A DNA stretch of 64,000 nucleotides. It comes from Halorhodospira halochloris. GTDB lineage: Bacteria; Pseudomonadota; Gammaproteobacteria; Nitrococcales; Halorhodospiraceae. Positions 19,124-28,763 of the stretch are shown here, piece after piece. A program made the translations under genes and the position numbers. How positions within the stretch are numbered: the first letter of the stretch is position 1; every line of letters starts with the position of its first letter. The notes beneath the pieces were generated by a model. The model did no database searches. It was given only the letters and a program-made list of their open reading frames with translations, and was not told the origin of the DNA. The DNA is taken from contig NZ_AP017372.2 of NCBI RefSeq assembly GCF_002356555.2, positions 2,024,501 through 2,088,500 on the forward strand, given 5' to 3'.

Positions 19124-19474
19124 CTAACCGCTCCCAACTTGCATCTCATCATCCATTTCCCACATCCGCTCAAGACGGTAGAAATCCCGGCTCTCAGCAG
19201 TCATGACGTGCAATACCACATCTCCTAGGTCGATCAAGACCCACTCGGAGCCAGCCTGATCGCCTTCGATCGCCAAGTTAGATAGTCCCTGTTTTTTGGC
19301 CGCATCAACCACGTGCCGAGCAATCGACTGGATATGCCGACCCGAATTCCCGGTAGTAACCACCACTAAATCAGTAATCGGAGTCCTTTCACGGACATCA
19401 ATTACTACCGTCTGCTCTGCCTTGATATCTTCAAGGGCCTGACGGACTATATTTTCAAGCTCTTGTAAGTGCAT
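19124..19474 (-). CDS. rsfS: Ribosomal silencing factor RsfS
   Basis: Binds L14 on the 50S subunit and blocks subunit joining under nutrient limitation. It has 116 residues with the RsfS fold: IKAEQTVVIDVRER, TDLVVVTTGNSGRHIQSIA, and the EGDQAGSEWVLIDLGDVVLHVM signature. Located between nadD and rlmH as in most gammaproteobacteria; the nadD stop is 21 bp upstream. Confidence 0.95.
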   Translation of the reverse strand: MHLQELENIVRQALEDIKAEQTVVIDVRERTPITDLVVVTTGNSGRHIQSIARHVVDAAKKQGLSNLAIEGDQAGSEWVLIDLGDVVLHVMTAESRDFYRLERMWEMDDEMQVGSG

Positions 19475-19495
19475 AGGGCGCTCTCTAGTTAACCA

Positions 19496-20176
19496 TCACA
19501 ACTGTCTATACCCATACAGAGACTCCGCAACGATGCGCTCCCTTACCCTTTCGGGCAGCAGATAGCGGACCGACTTGCAATTGGCCAGGGCTCTACGAAT
19601 GCCAGTAGCAGATATTGGCAGGGGGGTTACCGGCTGCACGTATATGCCACCAAATGCCTGATTATGCAGCAGTGCAGGATCACTGATGTGGCGCTCAGCG
19701 AGTACAGCGGCCAGTTCGGCTGGCATCTGGCCTGTTACACCAGGGCGCTCAGCGACGACAATATGGGCCAAATCGAAGAGTTGTCGCCAACGCGACCACC
19801 CCGGCAAGCCGAGAAAAGTATCATAGCCGAGAATCAGGCAAATCGATGTCTGGGCACCCTTCTCGCGCTGCTCCGCCCATATCTGCACCAGCGTATCGAC
19901 CGTATACGATGGGCCTTCTCTGTGCAGCTCACGGGTATCTACTACGGCAGCCGGATTGTCGGCGATTGCCAATTCGACCAACTCGGCTCTTACTTGAGGG
20001 CTGAGTCTAGGTCGTGCTCGGTGCGGTGGTATGCGCGCCGGCATAAACCGCAGCTCGCTGAGCTGTAACGCTTCCCGAACCTCCTCCGCCGGGCGCAAGT
20101 GGCCATAGTGGATGGGATCAAAAGTACCTCCGAGGATACCTATTGAATGGTGGGCTGCCTGCAAACCGATTGTCAC
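19496..20176 (-). CDS. nadD: Nicotinate-nucleotide adenylyltransferase
   Basis: Converts nicotinate mononucleotide to deamido-NAD in NAD synthesis. The nucleotidyl-transferase motif GILGGTFDPIHYGHL (with the T/HxGH histidines) is near residue 13, and the second motif ISATGIRRAL lies at the C-terminus. 226 residues, normal for the family. It starts six bases past the proA stop. Confidence 0.95.
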   Translation of the reverse strand: MTIGLQAAHHSIGILGGTFDPIHYGHLRPAEEVREALQLSELRFMPARIPPHRARPRLSPQVRAELVELAIADNPAAVVDTRELHREGPSYTVDTLVQIWAEQREKGAQTSICLILGYDTFLGLPGWSRWRQLFDLAHIVVAERPGVTGQMPAELAAVLAERHISDPALLHNQAFGGIYVQPVTPLPISATGIRRALANCKSVRYLLPERVRERIVAESLYGYRQL

Positions 20177-20182
20177 CCCTTG

Positions 20183-21460
20183 CTAACCACCGCGGATATG
20201 GCCATCGCCGATTACGATAAATTTCTCAGTAGTCAGCCCTTCCAGCCCGACTGGTCCACGTGCGTGGAGCTTATCGGTACTTATCCCTATCTCAGCACCG
20301 AGGCCATATTCATAGCCATCGGCGAAACGTGTCGAGGCGTTAACCATAACTGAACTGGAATCTACCTCGCGCAAAAACCGCTGTGCCATAGGGTAGCTCT
20401 CGGTAACTATAGACTCGGTATGTCCAGAGCCGTAGCGCTGTATATGGTCAAGCGCAGCATCAAAGTCATCGACGATAGTGATGCTGAGGATAGGCCCGAG
20501 GTACTCGGTTCCCCAATCTTCTTCACTAGCCGCTATAGCCTCAGGCACCATGGCGCAAACCCGTGGGCATCCGCGCAATTCAATATCCGCTTGGCGCAAC
20601 TGCGCGGCTATCTGGGGGAGGACGCGCTCGGCAACATCAGCCGCTACTAGCAGTGTCTCCATGGTGTTACAAGTGCCAAGGCGCTGGACTTTGGAATTGA
20701 CCGCAATGGCAACCGCTTTATCAATGTCAGCAGCGCTGTCAATATAAACATGGCAGACGCCATCGAGATGTTTGATTACCGGGATGCGCGCCTCATTGCT
20801 AATCCTCTCGACCAGCGATTTACCCCCTCTAGGCACAATTACATCGACATACTCGGGCATCTGGATCAGTGCGCCAACCGCATCTCTATCCGTAGTGGCA
20901 ATGACCTGCGCACCGTCTTCAGGCAAGCCAGCCTGTACCAATGCCGAGCGAATACACTGACCAATGGCTTGATTCGACTTGATTGCCTCAGATCCGCCAC
21001 GCAGAATCGCAGCGTTGCCCGATTTAATGCACAGGCCGGCGGCATCCGCGGTCACATTAGGCCGTGACTCATAGATTATGCCGATCACTCCCAACGGCAC
21101 CCGCATCCTGCCGACTTGAATACCCGAAGGCCGTGAGGCCACCTCGCGCACCGCCCCTACCGGGTCAGGCAGGGCTGCTATCTCGCGCAACCCATCTGCC
21201 ATCGTCTGGATGCGTGCAGAGGTTAGTTCCATACGATCAATGAGGGCATCATCCAGCCCTGCCTGGCGGGCTGCGCCGAGGTCTTCTTTATTGGCCTCCG
21301 CTATGGCCGCGGCGTTGGCCTCGATTTGCTCGGCCATGCCCCGCAGTGCTGCATTACGGGCAGCAGTGGTAGAACGCGCAACCTCACGCCCCGCAGCACG
21401 GGCTCGTTTGCCGATCGCCTCGACTTGTTTAGCTATATTGGCCGTTGAGTCGGTAGTCAT
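20183..21460 (-). CDS. proA: Gamma-glutamyl phosphate reductase
   Basis: NADPH-dependent second step of proline synthesis, making glutamate semialdehyde. The 425-residue aldehyde-dehydrogenase-like protein has the catalytic cysteine in [12 protein letters not shown], the [16 protein letters not shown] cofactor segment and VPRGGKSLV. proB is not adjacent. Its position between holA and nadD differs from E. coli, where these two genes are adjacent, but proA-nadD linkage is common in other gammaproteobacteria. The gap of 105 bp upstream (21461-21565) could hold its own promoter; no clear -35/-10 pair was found. Confidence 0.95.
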   Translation of the reverse strand: MTTDSTANIAKQVEAIGKRARAAGREVARSTTAARNAALRGMAEQIEANAAAIAEANKEDLGAARQAGLDDALIDRMELTSARIQTMADGLREIAALPDPVGAVREVASRPSGIQVGRMRVPLGVIGIIYESRPNVTADAAGLCIKSGNAAILRGGSEAIKSNQAIGQCIRSALVQAGLPEDGAQVIATTDRDAVGALIQMPEYVDVIVPRGGKSLVERISNEARIPVIKHLDGVCHVYIDSAADIDKAVAIAVNSKVQRLGTCNTMETLLVAADVAERVLPQIAAQLRQADIELRGCPRVCAMVPEAIAASEEDWGTEYLGPILSITIVDDFDAALDHIQRYGSGHTESIVTESYPMAQRFLREVDSSSVMVNASTRFADGYEYGLGAEIGISTDKLHARGPVGLEGLTTEKFIVIGDGHIRGG

Positions 21461-21565
21461 TGTTCTCCGCTATATAGATGATCATCACAACAAGTCTCCC
21501 AAGTATCCCTGAGGGCACTTATAAAAGGCGCCACCGTTTACCAGCCACTACCAATCACCTAGATT

Positions 21566-22573
21566 CTAGCGCCGCGAAGCCGCTCTAGCCAAGCGCGATA
21601 CTAGTGCCCTCAAGGCCTCTTGCGGATTACTTCCGGGAACTCCCTTGATGGCGCAATCGACCTCGTGGCAACGGCGCAATAGCCGATGCCACGTATGAGT
21701 GGGCTGGCGCCTAGCTGTGGCCTTCAGCAAGCCGCTGCGTCGTTTAAATATCTTCTCCTGATAGAGGATCTTATCATCCGCACCCGCAGATAAGCGGGCG
21801 GCAGCTCGTATGTCACGAGCCAAGGCCCATAGAATCAGCGGTTGGCCAGTCCCTTCCTGCTCCAGGATCTCAAGTATGCGGTGGGCCCTGGGCAGATCTC
21901 CATTAAGGGCAGCATCGGCTAAATCATCGACGCTATATCTAGCGCTGTCGGCTAATGAGAGCGCAGCGTTATCGGCGCCGACCGGACCTTTGCCGTTAAG
22001 CAGCAGGAGCCTTTCGACCGCTTGATCGACGGCAAGAAGATTGCCCTCTGCCCGCTCCACAATGAGCTCAACCGCCTCGCTATCAGGCTTTAGGCCGGCT
22101 CTCTCCAGGCGCTGCCGCACCCACTGCGACATCTTGTCAAGCGGCAATGGCCAACAATAAACAAAAACCCCCGCCTGCTCAATGGCTTTGACCCAAGCAG
22201 ATTCGCGCGCACCTTTATCAAGTCGGTTGCTGGTGACCAGCAATAGCGCATCATCCGGTGGATCGCTGCAATAAACCTGTATAGCACGAGAGCCGGCATT
22301 ACCAGGCTTACCGTTAGGCATACGCAGCTCAAGCAGGCGCCGATCACCGAAGATCGACATGCTCGCAGCCGCCTCATTCAGCCGCCCCCAATCGAAGTTT
22401 GAGTCGACATCAAAAACCTCGCGCTCGGAAAAGCCAGACTGACGCGCCGCCTCACGCCAAGCATCGCTTGCCTCGCGTTGGAGCAGCGGCTCTTCACCGG
22501 CGATTAGACAGACCGGCGGCAGGGCCTGCTGTCGCTCGAGCCGGCGCAGAAATGCCTCGGGGGTTTCAGGCAT
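21566..22573 (-). CDS. holA: DNA polymerase III delta subunit
   Basis: Clamp-loader subunit that opens the beta ring. The 335-residue protein shows the HolA N-terminal domain (PPVCLIAGEEPLLQREASDA), the degenerate AAA+ middle region, and the C-terminal collar domain (LWALARDIRAAARLS). Starts two bases past the lptE stop. Gene order leuS-lptE-holA is the same as in E. coli. Confidence 0.93.
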   Translation of the reverse strand: MPETPEAFLRRLERQQALPPVCLIAGEEPLLQREASDAWREAARQSGFSEREVFDVDSNFDWGRLNEAAASMSIFGDRRLLELRMPNGKPGNAGSRAIQVYCSDPPDDALLLVTSNRLDKGARESAWVKAIEQAGVFVYCWPLPLDKMSQWVRQRLERAGLKPDSEAVELIVERAEGNLLAVDQAVERLLLLNGKGPVGADNAALSLADSARYSVDDLADAALNGDLPRAHRILEILEQEGTGQPLILWALARDIRAAARLSAGADDKILYQEKIFKRRSGLLKATARRQPTHTWHRLLRRCHEVDCAIKGVPGSNPQEALRALVSRLARAASRR

Positions 22574-22575
22574 GG

Positions 22576-23091
22576 TTAGATAACCTGCAGACGCAGCATT
22601 ATCATCCGCGCAACCTCGTCACGCAGTTCCTCCTCTATATCATCCTCGCGGCGGCGACGTTGATCGGCCCCACCCTCAACCTCGGCAAAGGTGCGCATTG
22701 CATTTGCCGCCTGGCGGTCGATGAGCACATCTCCCGCGCTATCCTCAACGCTATAGCTCACTCTATATTCCAAGCGATACTCCTCGGCATCACCACCGAC
22801 TCCCACCGCTGCGGTCTCCCGGTCGCTGCTTCGCGTATGCAGAATCACAACTAGGTCGGCCTCGTTACGGCTCTCTACCTGCCTACCCCCGGCGCCTTCA
22901 ATGCCCCTGCGCACAGCCCTACGCAAATCCGAGCTACCGATATCGTCGATCACATAAAGGCCCTGTCCAGCAAGAGATATACCCCCAGGCGATCCCCGCA
23001 ACTGCCAACCACAGGCGCTGACGACCAAGCCGAGCAAAACCACGGCTAGTAGCGCCCCCCTGAAATAGACTCTGAAGTGGCCGATCTTCAT
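22576..23091 (-). CDS. lptE: LptE, LPS-assembly outer-membrane lipoprotein
   Basis: Outer-membrane lipoprotein that plugs the LptD barrel during LPS insertion. From ATG 23091, just after the leuS stop, it has 171 residues with a lipoprotein signal peptide ending in the lipobox VSAC (Cys at about residue 27) and then GWQLRGS, the usual LptE start of the mature protein. An upstream TTG at 23106 in the same frame lies inside leuS and is less likely. It complements the lptA/B/C genes in the same window. Confidence 0.9.
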   Translation of the reverse strand: MKIGHFRVYFRGALLAVVLLGLVVSACGWQLRGSPGGISLAGQGLYVIDDIGSSDLRRAVRRGIEGAGGRQVESRNEADLVVILHTRSSDRETAAVGVGGDAEEYRLEYRVSYSVEDSAGDVLIDRQAANAMRTFAEVEGGADQRRRREDDIEEELRDEVARMIMLRLQVI

Positions 23092-23092
23092 C

Positions 23093-25564
23093 TCACTTAG
23101 CAACAACCACGTTGAGCAGCTTGCCTGGCACGAAGATGACTTTTTTCACCTCTTTGCCCTCCACAAAGCGTTGTACATTAGGTTCTTGCAAAGCAGCCTG
23201 CCGAGCTTCATCTTCGCTGGCATCAGCCGGCAGGGTGACGTGACCACGCAACTTGCCATTAACCTGGACAACCAACTCCAACTCATCGCGCTCCAAGGCG
23301 CTAGCATCGGCCTGCGGCCATCTGGCATCAACAACGGGCTGCTCATAACCTAGCTGCCACCACAGGTAGTGAGACAAATGCGGGGTTATCGGGGCAAGGA
23401 TCAATACCGCAGTCTCCAGGCCCTCCTGCATCACGGCCCGACCGGCATCGCTTTGATCTTCAACTGCCTTGCCCAGGGCATTGGTCAGCTCCATGGTCGC
23501 AGCTATTGCGGTGTTGAATGTGAACCGCTTGCCTATGTCATCTGAGGCCTTAACAATTGTCTCATGCACCTTGCGGCGCAGATCTTTCTGCTCCTTTGTC
23601 AATGACTCATGCAAGCTTTGCGCATCCAAATCGGGCGGCGCCCCGGCACTAACGTGATCGCGTACCAACCCATAGAGACGGCGTAGGAAGCGATAGGATC
23701 CTTCGACTCCGGAGTCCGACCACTCCAATGATTGATCCGGTGGCGCTGCAAACATGGTGAAAAGGCGAACGGTATCAGCCCCAAAACGCTCCACCATCTC
23801 CTGCGGATCAACGGTATTGCCCTTTGACTTAGACATCTTGGCGCCGTCTTTTAAGACCATCCCTTGGGTCAACAGACGGGTAAATGGCTCATCGGAACTG
23901 ACCAGCCCCTCATCGCGAAGCACCTTATGAAAGAAGCGGGCATACAGCAGATGAAGGACCGCGTGCTCGATACCACCAATGTATTGATCTACCGGCAGCC
24001 ACTGGTCGGCGCGCTCATCGAGCATGCTCTGATCCTGATCGGCACAGGCAAAGCGAGCAAAATACCACGACGACTCCATGAAGGTATCGAAGGTGTCGGT
24101 CTCGCGCTCAGCAGACCCACCACACTCAGGGCAGGTGGTAGAGTAGAATGATGGCATTGACTTGAGCGGGGAGCCGGCACCGGTAATCTCTACCTCTTCC
24201 GGCAAGGTGACCGGCAGCTGCTCATCGGGGACCGGCACAGCACCACAACTCGGGCAGTGGATTATCGGAATCGGCGCCCCCCAGTAGCGCTGTCGCGAAA
24301 TCCCCCAGTCCCGCAGCCGATATTGGGTCTGGCGCTGACCAAGGCCCTCAGCTTCGAGGCGCTCGGCTATGGCCACAAAGGCGTTCTGCGAGGTCATCCC
24401 CGAAAACGGCCCAGATTCGACGAGCACTCCATAGTCACTGAAAGCACCTTCAGAGATATCGAGATCACTTCCATCACCAGGATGGATGACTGGCTTTATG
24501 GGGATGTTGTACTGAGTAGCAAACTCCCAATCGCGCTGGTCGTGAGCAGGCACTGCCATCACTGCCCCTGAGCCGTACTCCATAAGGACAAAATTGGCTA
24601 CCCAGACCGGTATTCGCTGCCCAGTTAGCGGGTGAATTGCCTCCAGACCGGTATCTACTCCGCGCTTCTCGCGGGTTGCCATGTCGGCCTCGGCCGTACC
24701 TCCGCTGCGAGCCTCGTCGACCAGATCGGCGATCTGCTGATTACTTGCTGCCAACTCCAGGGCTAGCGGGTGTTCGGGGGCCAAACCCATATAAGTAACG
24801 CCATAAAGGGTATCAGGACGAGTAGTAAAAACCGTCAAAACCTCATCGCGGCCGTCGAGAGCAAAGCTCAGCTCGACACCCTCAGAGCGTCCGATCCAAT
24901 TGCGCTGCATATTAAGCACCTGGTCTGGCCAACCCTTAAGGTTATCCAAACCATCAAGCAGCTCGCCAACATAATCGGTAATCCGCAGAAACCATTGCGG
25001 TATCTCGCGGCGCTCGACGAGGGCTCCAGAACGCCAACCACGACCATCAATGACCTGCTCGTTGGCGAGCACCGTCTGGTCAACCGGATCCCAGTTGACC
25101 GCAGCAGTATCACGATACACCAGACCCTTACGGTAGAGGCGAGTAAACAACCACTGCTCCCAGCGATAGTACTGCGGGTCGCAGGTCGCCAGTTCGCGCT
25201 GCCAGTCATAGCCAAAGCCGAGGCGTTGGAGCTGCTCGCGCATGGCCTCGATATTTTCCCTTGTCCATGCCGCAGGGGGAACGCCACGCTCCATTGCGGC
25301 ATTCTCTGCCGGCAGACCGAAGGCGTCCCAGCCCATGGGCTGGAGCACGTTATACCCTTGCATGCGTTTGTAGCGGCTAACCACGTCGCCGATGGTATAG
25401 TTGCGGACATGGCCCATGTGCAGCCGGCCGCTTGGGTATGGGAACATGGACAAACAGTAGTACTTGGGGCGTGAATCGCCCTCAGTGGCACGGAAGGATT
25501 CTTTCTCCTGCCAATACTGCTGGGCTTGAGTCTCTATTTTCTGGGGTTGGTACTGCTCTTCCAT
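23093..25564 (-). CDS. leuS: Leucyl-tRNA synthetase
   Basis: Class I aminoacyl-tRNA synthetase for leucine. HIGH-type motif [15 protein letters not shown] is near residue 45, the CP1 editing domain contains the T-rich [11 protein letters not shown] motif, and [10 protein letters not shown] is the KMSKS loop. 823 residues from ATG 25564, which gives the family start [11 protein letters not shown]. The frame is open to an ATG at 25597, but that one lacks a ribosome-binding sequence. A GVVPVPDE zinc-type CP segment with CPSC and CPEC pairs is also present. Confidence 0.96.
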   Translation of the reverse strand: MEEQYQPQKIETQAQQYWQEKESFRATEGDSRPKYYCLSMFPYPSGRLHMGHVRNYTIGDVVSRYKRMQGYNVLQPMGWDAFGLPAENAAMERGVPPAAWTRENIEAMREQLQRLGFGYDWQRELATCDPQYYRWEQWLFTRLYRKGLVYRDTAAVNWDPVDQTVLANEQVIDGRGWRSGALVERREIPQWFLRITDYVGELLDGLDNLKGWPDQVLNMQRNWIGRSEGVELSFALDGRDEVLTVFTTRPDTLYGVTYMGLAPEHPLALELAASNQQIADLVDEARSGGTAEADMATREKRGVDTGLEAIHPLTGQRIPVWVANFVLMEYGSGAVMAVPAHDQRDWEFATQYNIPIKPVIHPGDGSDLDISEGAFSDYGVLVESGPFSGMTSQNAFVAIAERLEAEGLGQRQTQYRLRDWGISRQRYWGAPIPIIHCPSCGAVPVPDEQLPVTLPEEVEITGAGSPLKSMPSFYSTTCPECGGSAERETDTFDTFMESSWYFARFACADQDQSMLDERADQWLPVDQYIGGIEHAVLHLLYARFFHKVLRDEGLVSSDEPFTRLLTQGMVLKDGAKMSKSKGNTVDPQEMVERFGADTVRLFTMFAAPPDQSLEWSDSGVEGSYRFLRRLYGLVRDHVSAGAPPDLDAQSLHESLTKEQKDLRRKVHETIVKASDDIGKRFTFNTAIAATMELTNALGKAVEDQSDAGRAVMQEGLETAVLILAPITPHLSHYLWWQLGYEQPVVDARWPQADASALERDELELVVQVNGKLRGHVTLPADASEDEARQAALQEPNVQRFVEGKEVKKVIFVPGKLLNVVVAK

Positions 25565-25762
25565 TGCGCTCGCATTATTGATGTGGATTGATAGCATGAC
25601 TAATTAGCCCGTCAGAGCCCCTCAAAAAGTCGCTGTGAACCACCCAGCCCTCCAGAGAGAGCCCGATAATCCCTTTAAGGATAACTCAGGGTGAGTTGCA
25701 ACCGAAGAGCTGAACATAGAAACTGTTCATAGAAGGGGCACGATTAGATCAAGGAGAGGCCA
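25565..25762. promoter_or_regulatory. Divergent intergenic region between leuS and the zinc-ribbon gene
   Basis: About 200 bp carrying promoters for leuS (left) and the DUF1451 gene (right). The only firm element is a strong ribosome-binding sequence AAGGAGAGG just before the ATG at 25763. The segment 25615-25690 contains short inverted stretches, but I see no T-box or leucine-codon leader peptide. Confidence 0.3.
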
Positions 25763-26299
25763 ATGAGCAACCCTGAAGCGGAGAATCAAGATCGCCTAAG
25801 CCAAGGTTATGAGCTACTACTAGATAGGGTCAGAAAGATATTCGCAGAAGCTGAGGAGCACGTCCCCTCCCTCAGCGAGGCGTTAAGCCATGCCAAACAA
25901 GAGTGCATTAACAATGGTGAGTTAACTCACGAAGAGGCTAACCAGGTAGAGCACTATCTGCGCCGAGATGCTGAAGAAGCCGGTGCTTGGCTCGCTCAAA
26001 GCAGTGATGATGATCCACATCTAGGTGACTGGCTGCGCATGGATCTGCAAATGCTTGAGAGCTGGCTATGGGAGGCCTTCTCATCCATCGCTGATCGCAC
26101 CAAACTGGAGTTGCAAGGGTTCACTACCACCGGCGAACCAAGTGTATATCACAGTGGTGAGGTTGCTGGGCCAGGCACCTTGCAGTGCTTCTCCTGCGGC
26201 CGCGAACTGAGCTTTTCCCGCCCTGAGGCTATCCCGAAGTGCCCTGGCTGCGATAATGAGGAATTTATTCGCACCGGCTACGGCGATTTTGAAGATTAA
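25763..26299 (+). CDS. Zinc-ribbon protein of the DUF1451 (YbeL-like) family
   Basis: Cytoplasmic protein of unknown function, 178 residues. A helical, acidic N-terminal part (GYELLLDRVRKIFAEAEEHVP, then HYLRRDAEEAGAWL) is followed by a C-terminal zinc ribbon with two pairs of cysteines, CFSC (about residue 141) and CPGC (about 160). In E. coli the homologue ybeL also sits divergently beside leuS, which supports the assignment. A strong AAGGAGAGG precedes the start. Confidence 0.88.
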   Translation: MSNPEAENQDRLSQGYELLLDRVRKIFAEAEEHVPSLSEALSHAKQECINNGELTHEEANQVEHYLRRDAEEAGAWLAQSSDDDPHLGDWLRMDLQMLESWLWEAFSSIADRTKLELQGFTTTGEPSVYHSGEVAGPGTLQCFSCGRELSFSRPEAIPKCPGCDNEEFIRTGYGDFED

Positions 26300-26348
26300 C
26301 CCAAAGTACTTACTTGGCCCTGCCATTATTAGAGCATCTGCATTACAG

Positions 26349-26499
26349 GGAACCTCTAAAACTTCGCCAGCGCCACTCATCCGCCCCGGTGTGGAGGTCT
26401 TGGCGCCAGGGATGGCGCCATGAAGCCTCCAAGGATGGATTCACGGCGTCCTCCACACCGGAGCGGATGAGTGGCGCTGGCGAAGTTTTAGAGGCACCC
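26349..26499 (+). repeat. Palindromic repeat element, copy C (core in + orientation)
   Basis: The best-preserved copy. The arms of about 50 bases differ at only three or so positions: left GGAACCTCTAAAACTTCGCC with AGCGCCACTCATCCGC, and right the inverse GCGGATGAGTGGCGCT with GGCGAAGTTTTAGAGGCACC. The core holds TGGCGCCA-GGGA-TGGCGCCA, an inner hairpin, and GGATGGATTCACGGCGTCC. A direct repeat TACAG flanks it (26344-26348 and 26500-26504), consistent with a 5-bp target-site duplication. It separates the DUF1451 gene from the last T6SS gene, which it meets from the 3' side. Confidence 0.9.
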
Positions 26500-26513
26500 T
26501 ACAGGGGCATTTG

Positions 26514-28544
26514 TTAGCTGCTGTATTCGACATCGCCGGTAAGCGAGATATTTTGATCAGCTGCTATGGTTATGCTGTTGCCCCAAATTTGCACAGAACC
26601 CTGGGCAGACACAGCTACTCCGGCTGAATTGGCGCCATTGGCAAAGCTCACCATCCCATTCAAGCTCGAGACATCCAAACTCTCTTGGGCCTGGAGCGAA
26701 AATCTTCCTTGATCCACCTGAACTTCAATCCCTTTGCCAGCTGAGCCCAACTCCAGATCATACCCTGCAGTTATAGCCATACCGGCCTTAGCATTAAATT
26801 CAACATTGCCACCAGCTGAACAATTTAAGCTCTCGCTTGAGCCTACCACTGCGGATCCCCCAGCTCGAACACTGATATTGGCAGCAGAGTCGAAGCTTGC
26901 GCACCCATTGGCCACTTCTAGACGATCATTAGCTGCAACCGCCTCAGACCTCTGGCCTGCAGCGATCTCCTGTGCCTGCGCTTGGCAATCCAGCTCTATA
27001 GGCCCTTCGGCACAGGCGAGGCGGACCATATCGGCAGAGCGCGACTGGCCCAGCTTGATATCCAAAAGGCTCGCTAGGCCAGGACTGTGCAGAGATATCC
27101 GCGAACCATCAGCTGCACAACTGCCGGCTCCCTCGACCAGTAAACCTTGACCGGTGCGAGTCTGCACACCACCGTCATGACATTTGAAAGGTGGGGCCAA
27201 CGGCTTTTCCCTTGCCTGCGGCAACACTCCGAGTATTACCGGCAAATCAGGATCGTGATCAAAGCAGGAGACCAAAACGCGGTTTCCCCCGCTCAGCGGT
27301 GTATACCACCCGGCACCATGTACTGCCGGGGAGGCAAAAGGCTGAAGGCGCTGCACTGGATCCGATATCGGCGCAAAGCCCTCTTCGGCGACCACTGCCT
27401 CCACTCTAGCCATTCCGGCTGCCGCAGTCTGAGCACGCCCTGCGCCGTGCCCAGAGTTGGCTACCTGAGCGCTCATCACCAGAGGGCGCACCTGCGTGGC
27501 AGGCAGTTCGGGACGATAACGCAGCAACTTGCTGCCGAGCAGTTCCGGCATGCTCTCTATTTCAACCCAGAACTCCTGACCATTAGAGCCCCGGCGCAGT
27601 CGATGACGGGCGGAGACTATCAAATGCCGACCTTCATAACGGCTCACAAAGTCATCTCCGCCGGCAGCTAGATCACTAACGTTGACACAAACACCAGCTC
27701 GTAAAGCTGAGCAATATCCCCAAGCAAAAAACCGATACTGCTGCCCAGTGCTACGCTCGGAATAGATGCGCTGCAAGCGTTCTATGTCAAAACCGGCATC
27801 TGTGTATCTATGTGCTTTGGCAGCCGAGACAAAGGGTTGTTCTACTAACTTTTCCCGGATGCGGTATCCGGATAAGCCATAACCGTGTTGATGACCAAGC
27901 GTATTGCCTGGCGCCACCTTTAACTGGTTATCGCAGGAATTTGGGCGCAATTGCAAGCCAGGTAATGCGCTAGAGTCATCGACAAATATAGGCCTCTCTG
28001 TAGGGCCATCTATCCAAGTGTAATAGATACCTTCTCGCGCCAGGATGCGTTGCAAGAGCGCATAATCGCTCTCTGCCGCCTGCAGAATAAAGCCCCGCTG
28101 ACCAGTCGACGACCCTACACGCCAGTCAAAATCATCCTCGTCGTAACCTACCTTGGCTAGCAATTGAGCAACTAGTTCTCGCTTTTCTATCCGGGAATAG
28201 AGTCTTGTCGAGTGGTTCCAGTTGAGTTGATTAATACATGGCTCGATCCGACCTGTAAATCGCCTCTCGCCACTCACCGGACAGTCCCCTGACGACCAGC
28301 TGGTAACTACACCAGACACTTCGCGAGGAGCCCAACCGCCATTAGCCCAGCTTAATTTCGCAACATTCCCAACTATGAGATTGGATTGCCATAGGCGTGA
28401 GCACTCTCCATCAAGGGGGCCGGAAAAATCAAAACGAAACGGAGCAGAAAGCTTCTCTTCACCATCTATGGCAGTAATTTGCAACACGATACCTGCAACC
28501 TCGACCCGTGCCCATATTTTGCTCTGTTCTAAATTATCGCTCAT
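26514..28544 (-). CDS. vgrG: T6SS spike protein VgrG (second copy)
   Basis: Trimeric puncturing-device protein exported by the T6SS. From ATG 28544 (AAGGA seven bases upstream; an ATG at 28580 is less likely) it has 676 residues. The gp27-like part contains GQRGFILQAAESDYALLQRI and the REGIYYTW motif; the gp5 OB-fold segment shows GWYTPLSGGNRVLV and PVILGVLP. A C-terminal DUF2345-like repetitive beta region ends SITIAADQNISLTGD. No recognisable enzymatic extension. It differs from the neighbouring VgrG, so this is not a recent duplication. Confidence 0.9.
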   Translation of the reverse strand: MSDNLEQSKIWARVEVAGIVLQITAIDGEEKLSAPFRFDFSGPLDGECSRLWQSNLIVGNVAKLSWANGGWAPREVSGVVTSWSSGDCPVSGERRFTGRIEPCINQLNWNHSTRLYSRIEKRELVAQLLAKVGYDEDDFDWRVGSSTGQRGFILQAAESDYALLQRILAREGIYYTWIDGPTERPIFVDDSSALPGLQLRPNSCDNQLKVAPGNTLGHQHGYGLSGYRIREKLVEQPFVSAAKAHRYTDAGFDIERLQRIYSERSTGQQYRFFAWGYCSALRAGVCVNVSDLAAGGDDFVSRYEGRHLIVSARHRLRRGSNGQEFWVEIESMPELLGSKLLRYRPELPATQVRPLVMSAQVANSGHGAGRAQTAAAGMARVEAVVAEEGFAPISDPVQRLQPFASPAVHGAGWYTPLSGGNRVLVSCFDHDPDLPVILGVLPQAREKPLAPPFKCHDGGVQTRTGQGLLVEGAGSCAADGSRISLHSPGLASLLDIKLGQSRSADMVRLACAEGPIELDCQAQAQEIAAGQRSEAVAANDRLEVANGCASFDSAANISVRAGGSAVVGSSESLNCSAGGNVEFNAKAGMAITAGYDLELGSAGKGIEVQVDQGRFSLQAQESLDVSSLNGMVSFANGANSAGVAVSAQGSVQIWGNSITIAADQNISLTGDVEYSS

Positions 28545-28600
28545 CAGCTTATCCTTAGGAAAAATCAAGGGAATATCCAACGCAGTCGCTTTTGCGACGT

Positions 28601-28740
28601 GGAGCCTCTAAATACTCCCCAGTAACCATTTTGCTGCCCGGTGTGGACGCCGCGGATCCATCCCTGGAGGCTTCATGGCGCCATCTCTGACACCATGATC
28701 ACCACATCTGGTGGCCTCCAAGACCCACCCTGGAGGCACC
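28601..28740 (-). repeat. Palindromic repeat element, copy D (core in - orientation)
   Basis: About 140 bp between the two vgrG genes. The left end is GGAGCCTCTAAATACTCCCC and the right end GGAGGCACC. The reversed core is recognisable as GGATCCATCCCTGGAGG and TTCATGGCGCCATC. The inner arms are no longer complementary, so this copy appears degenerate. Confidence 0.7.
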
Positions 28741-28763
28741 CAACTGCAACTCGATATTCCCGC

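Noticed and set aside
26314-26517. Open frame through repeat copy C encoding WRSWRQGWRHE-like peptide
   Set aside because: It is just the translation of the palindrome; no conserved protein context apart from the in-frame case in lhgO. Not called as a gene.
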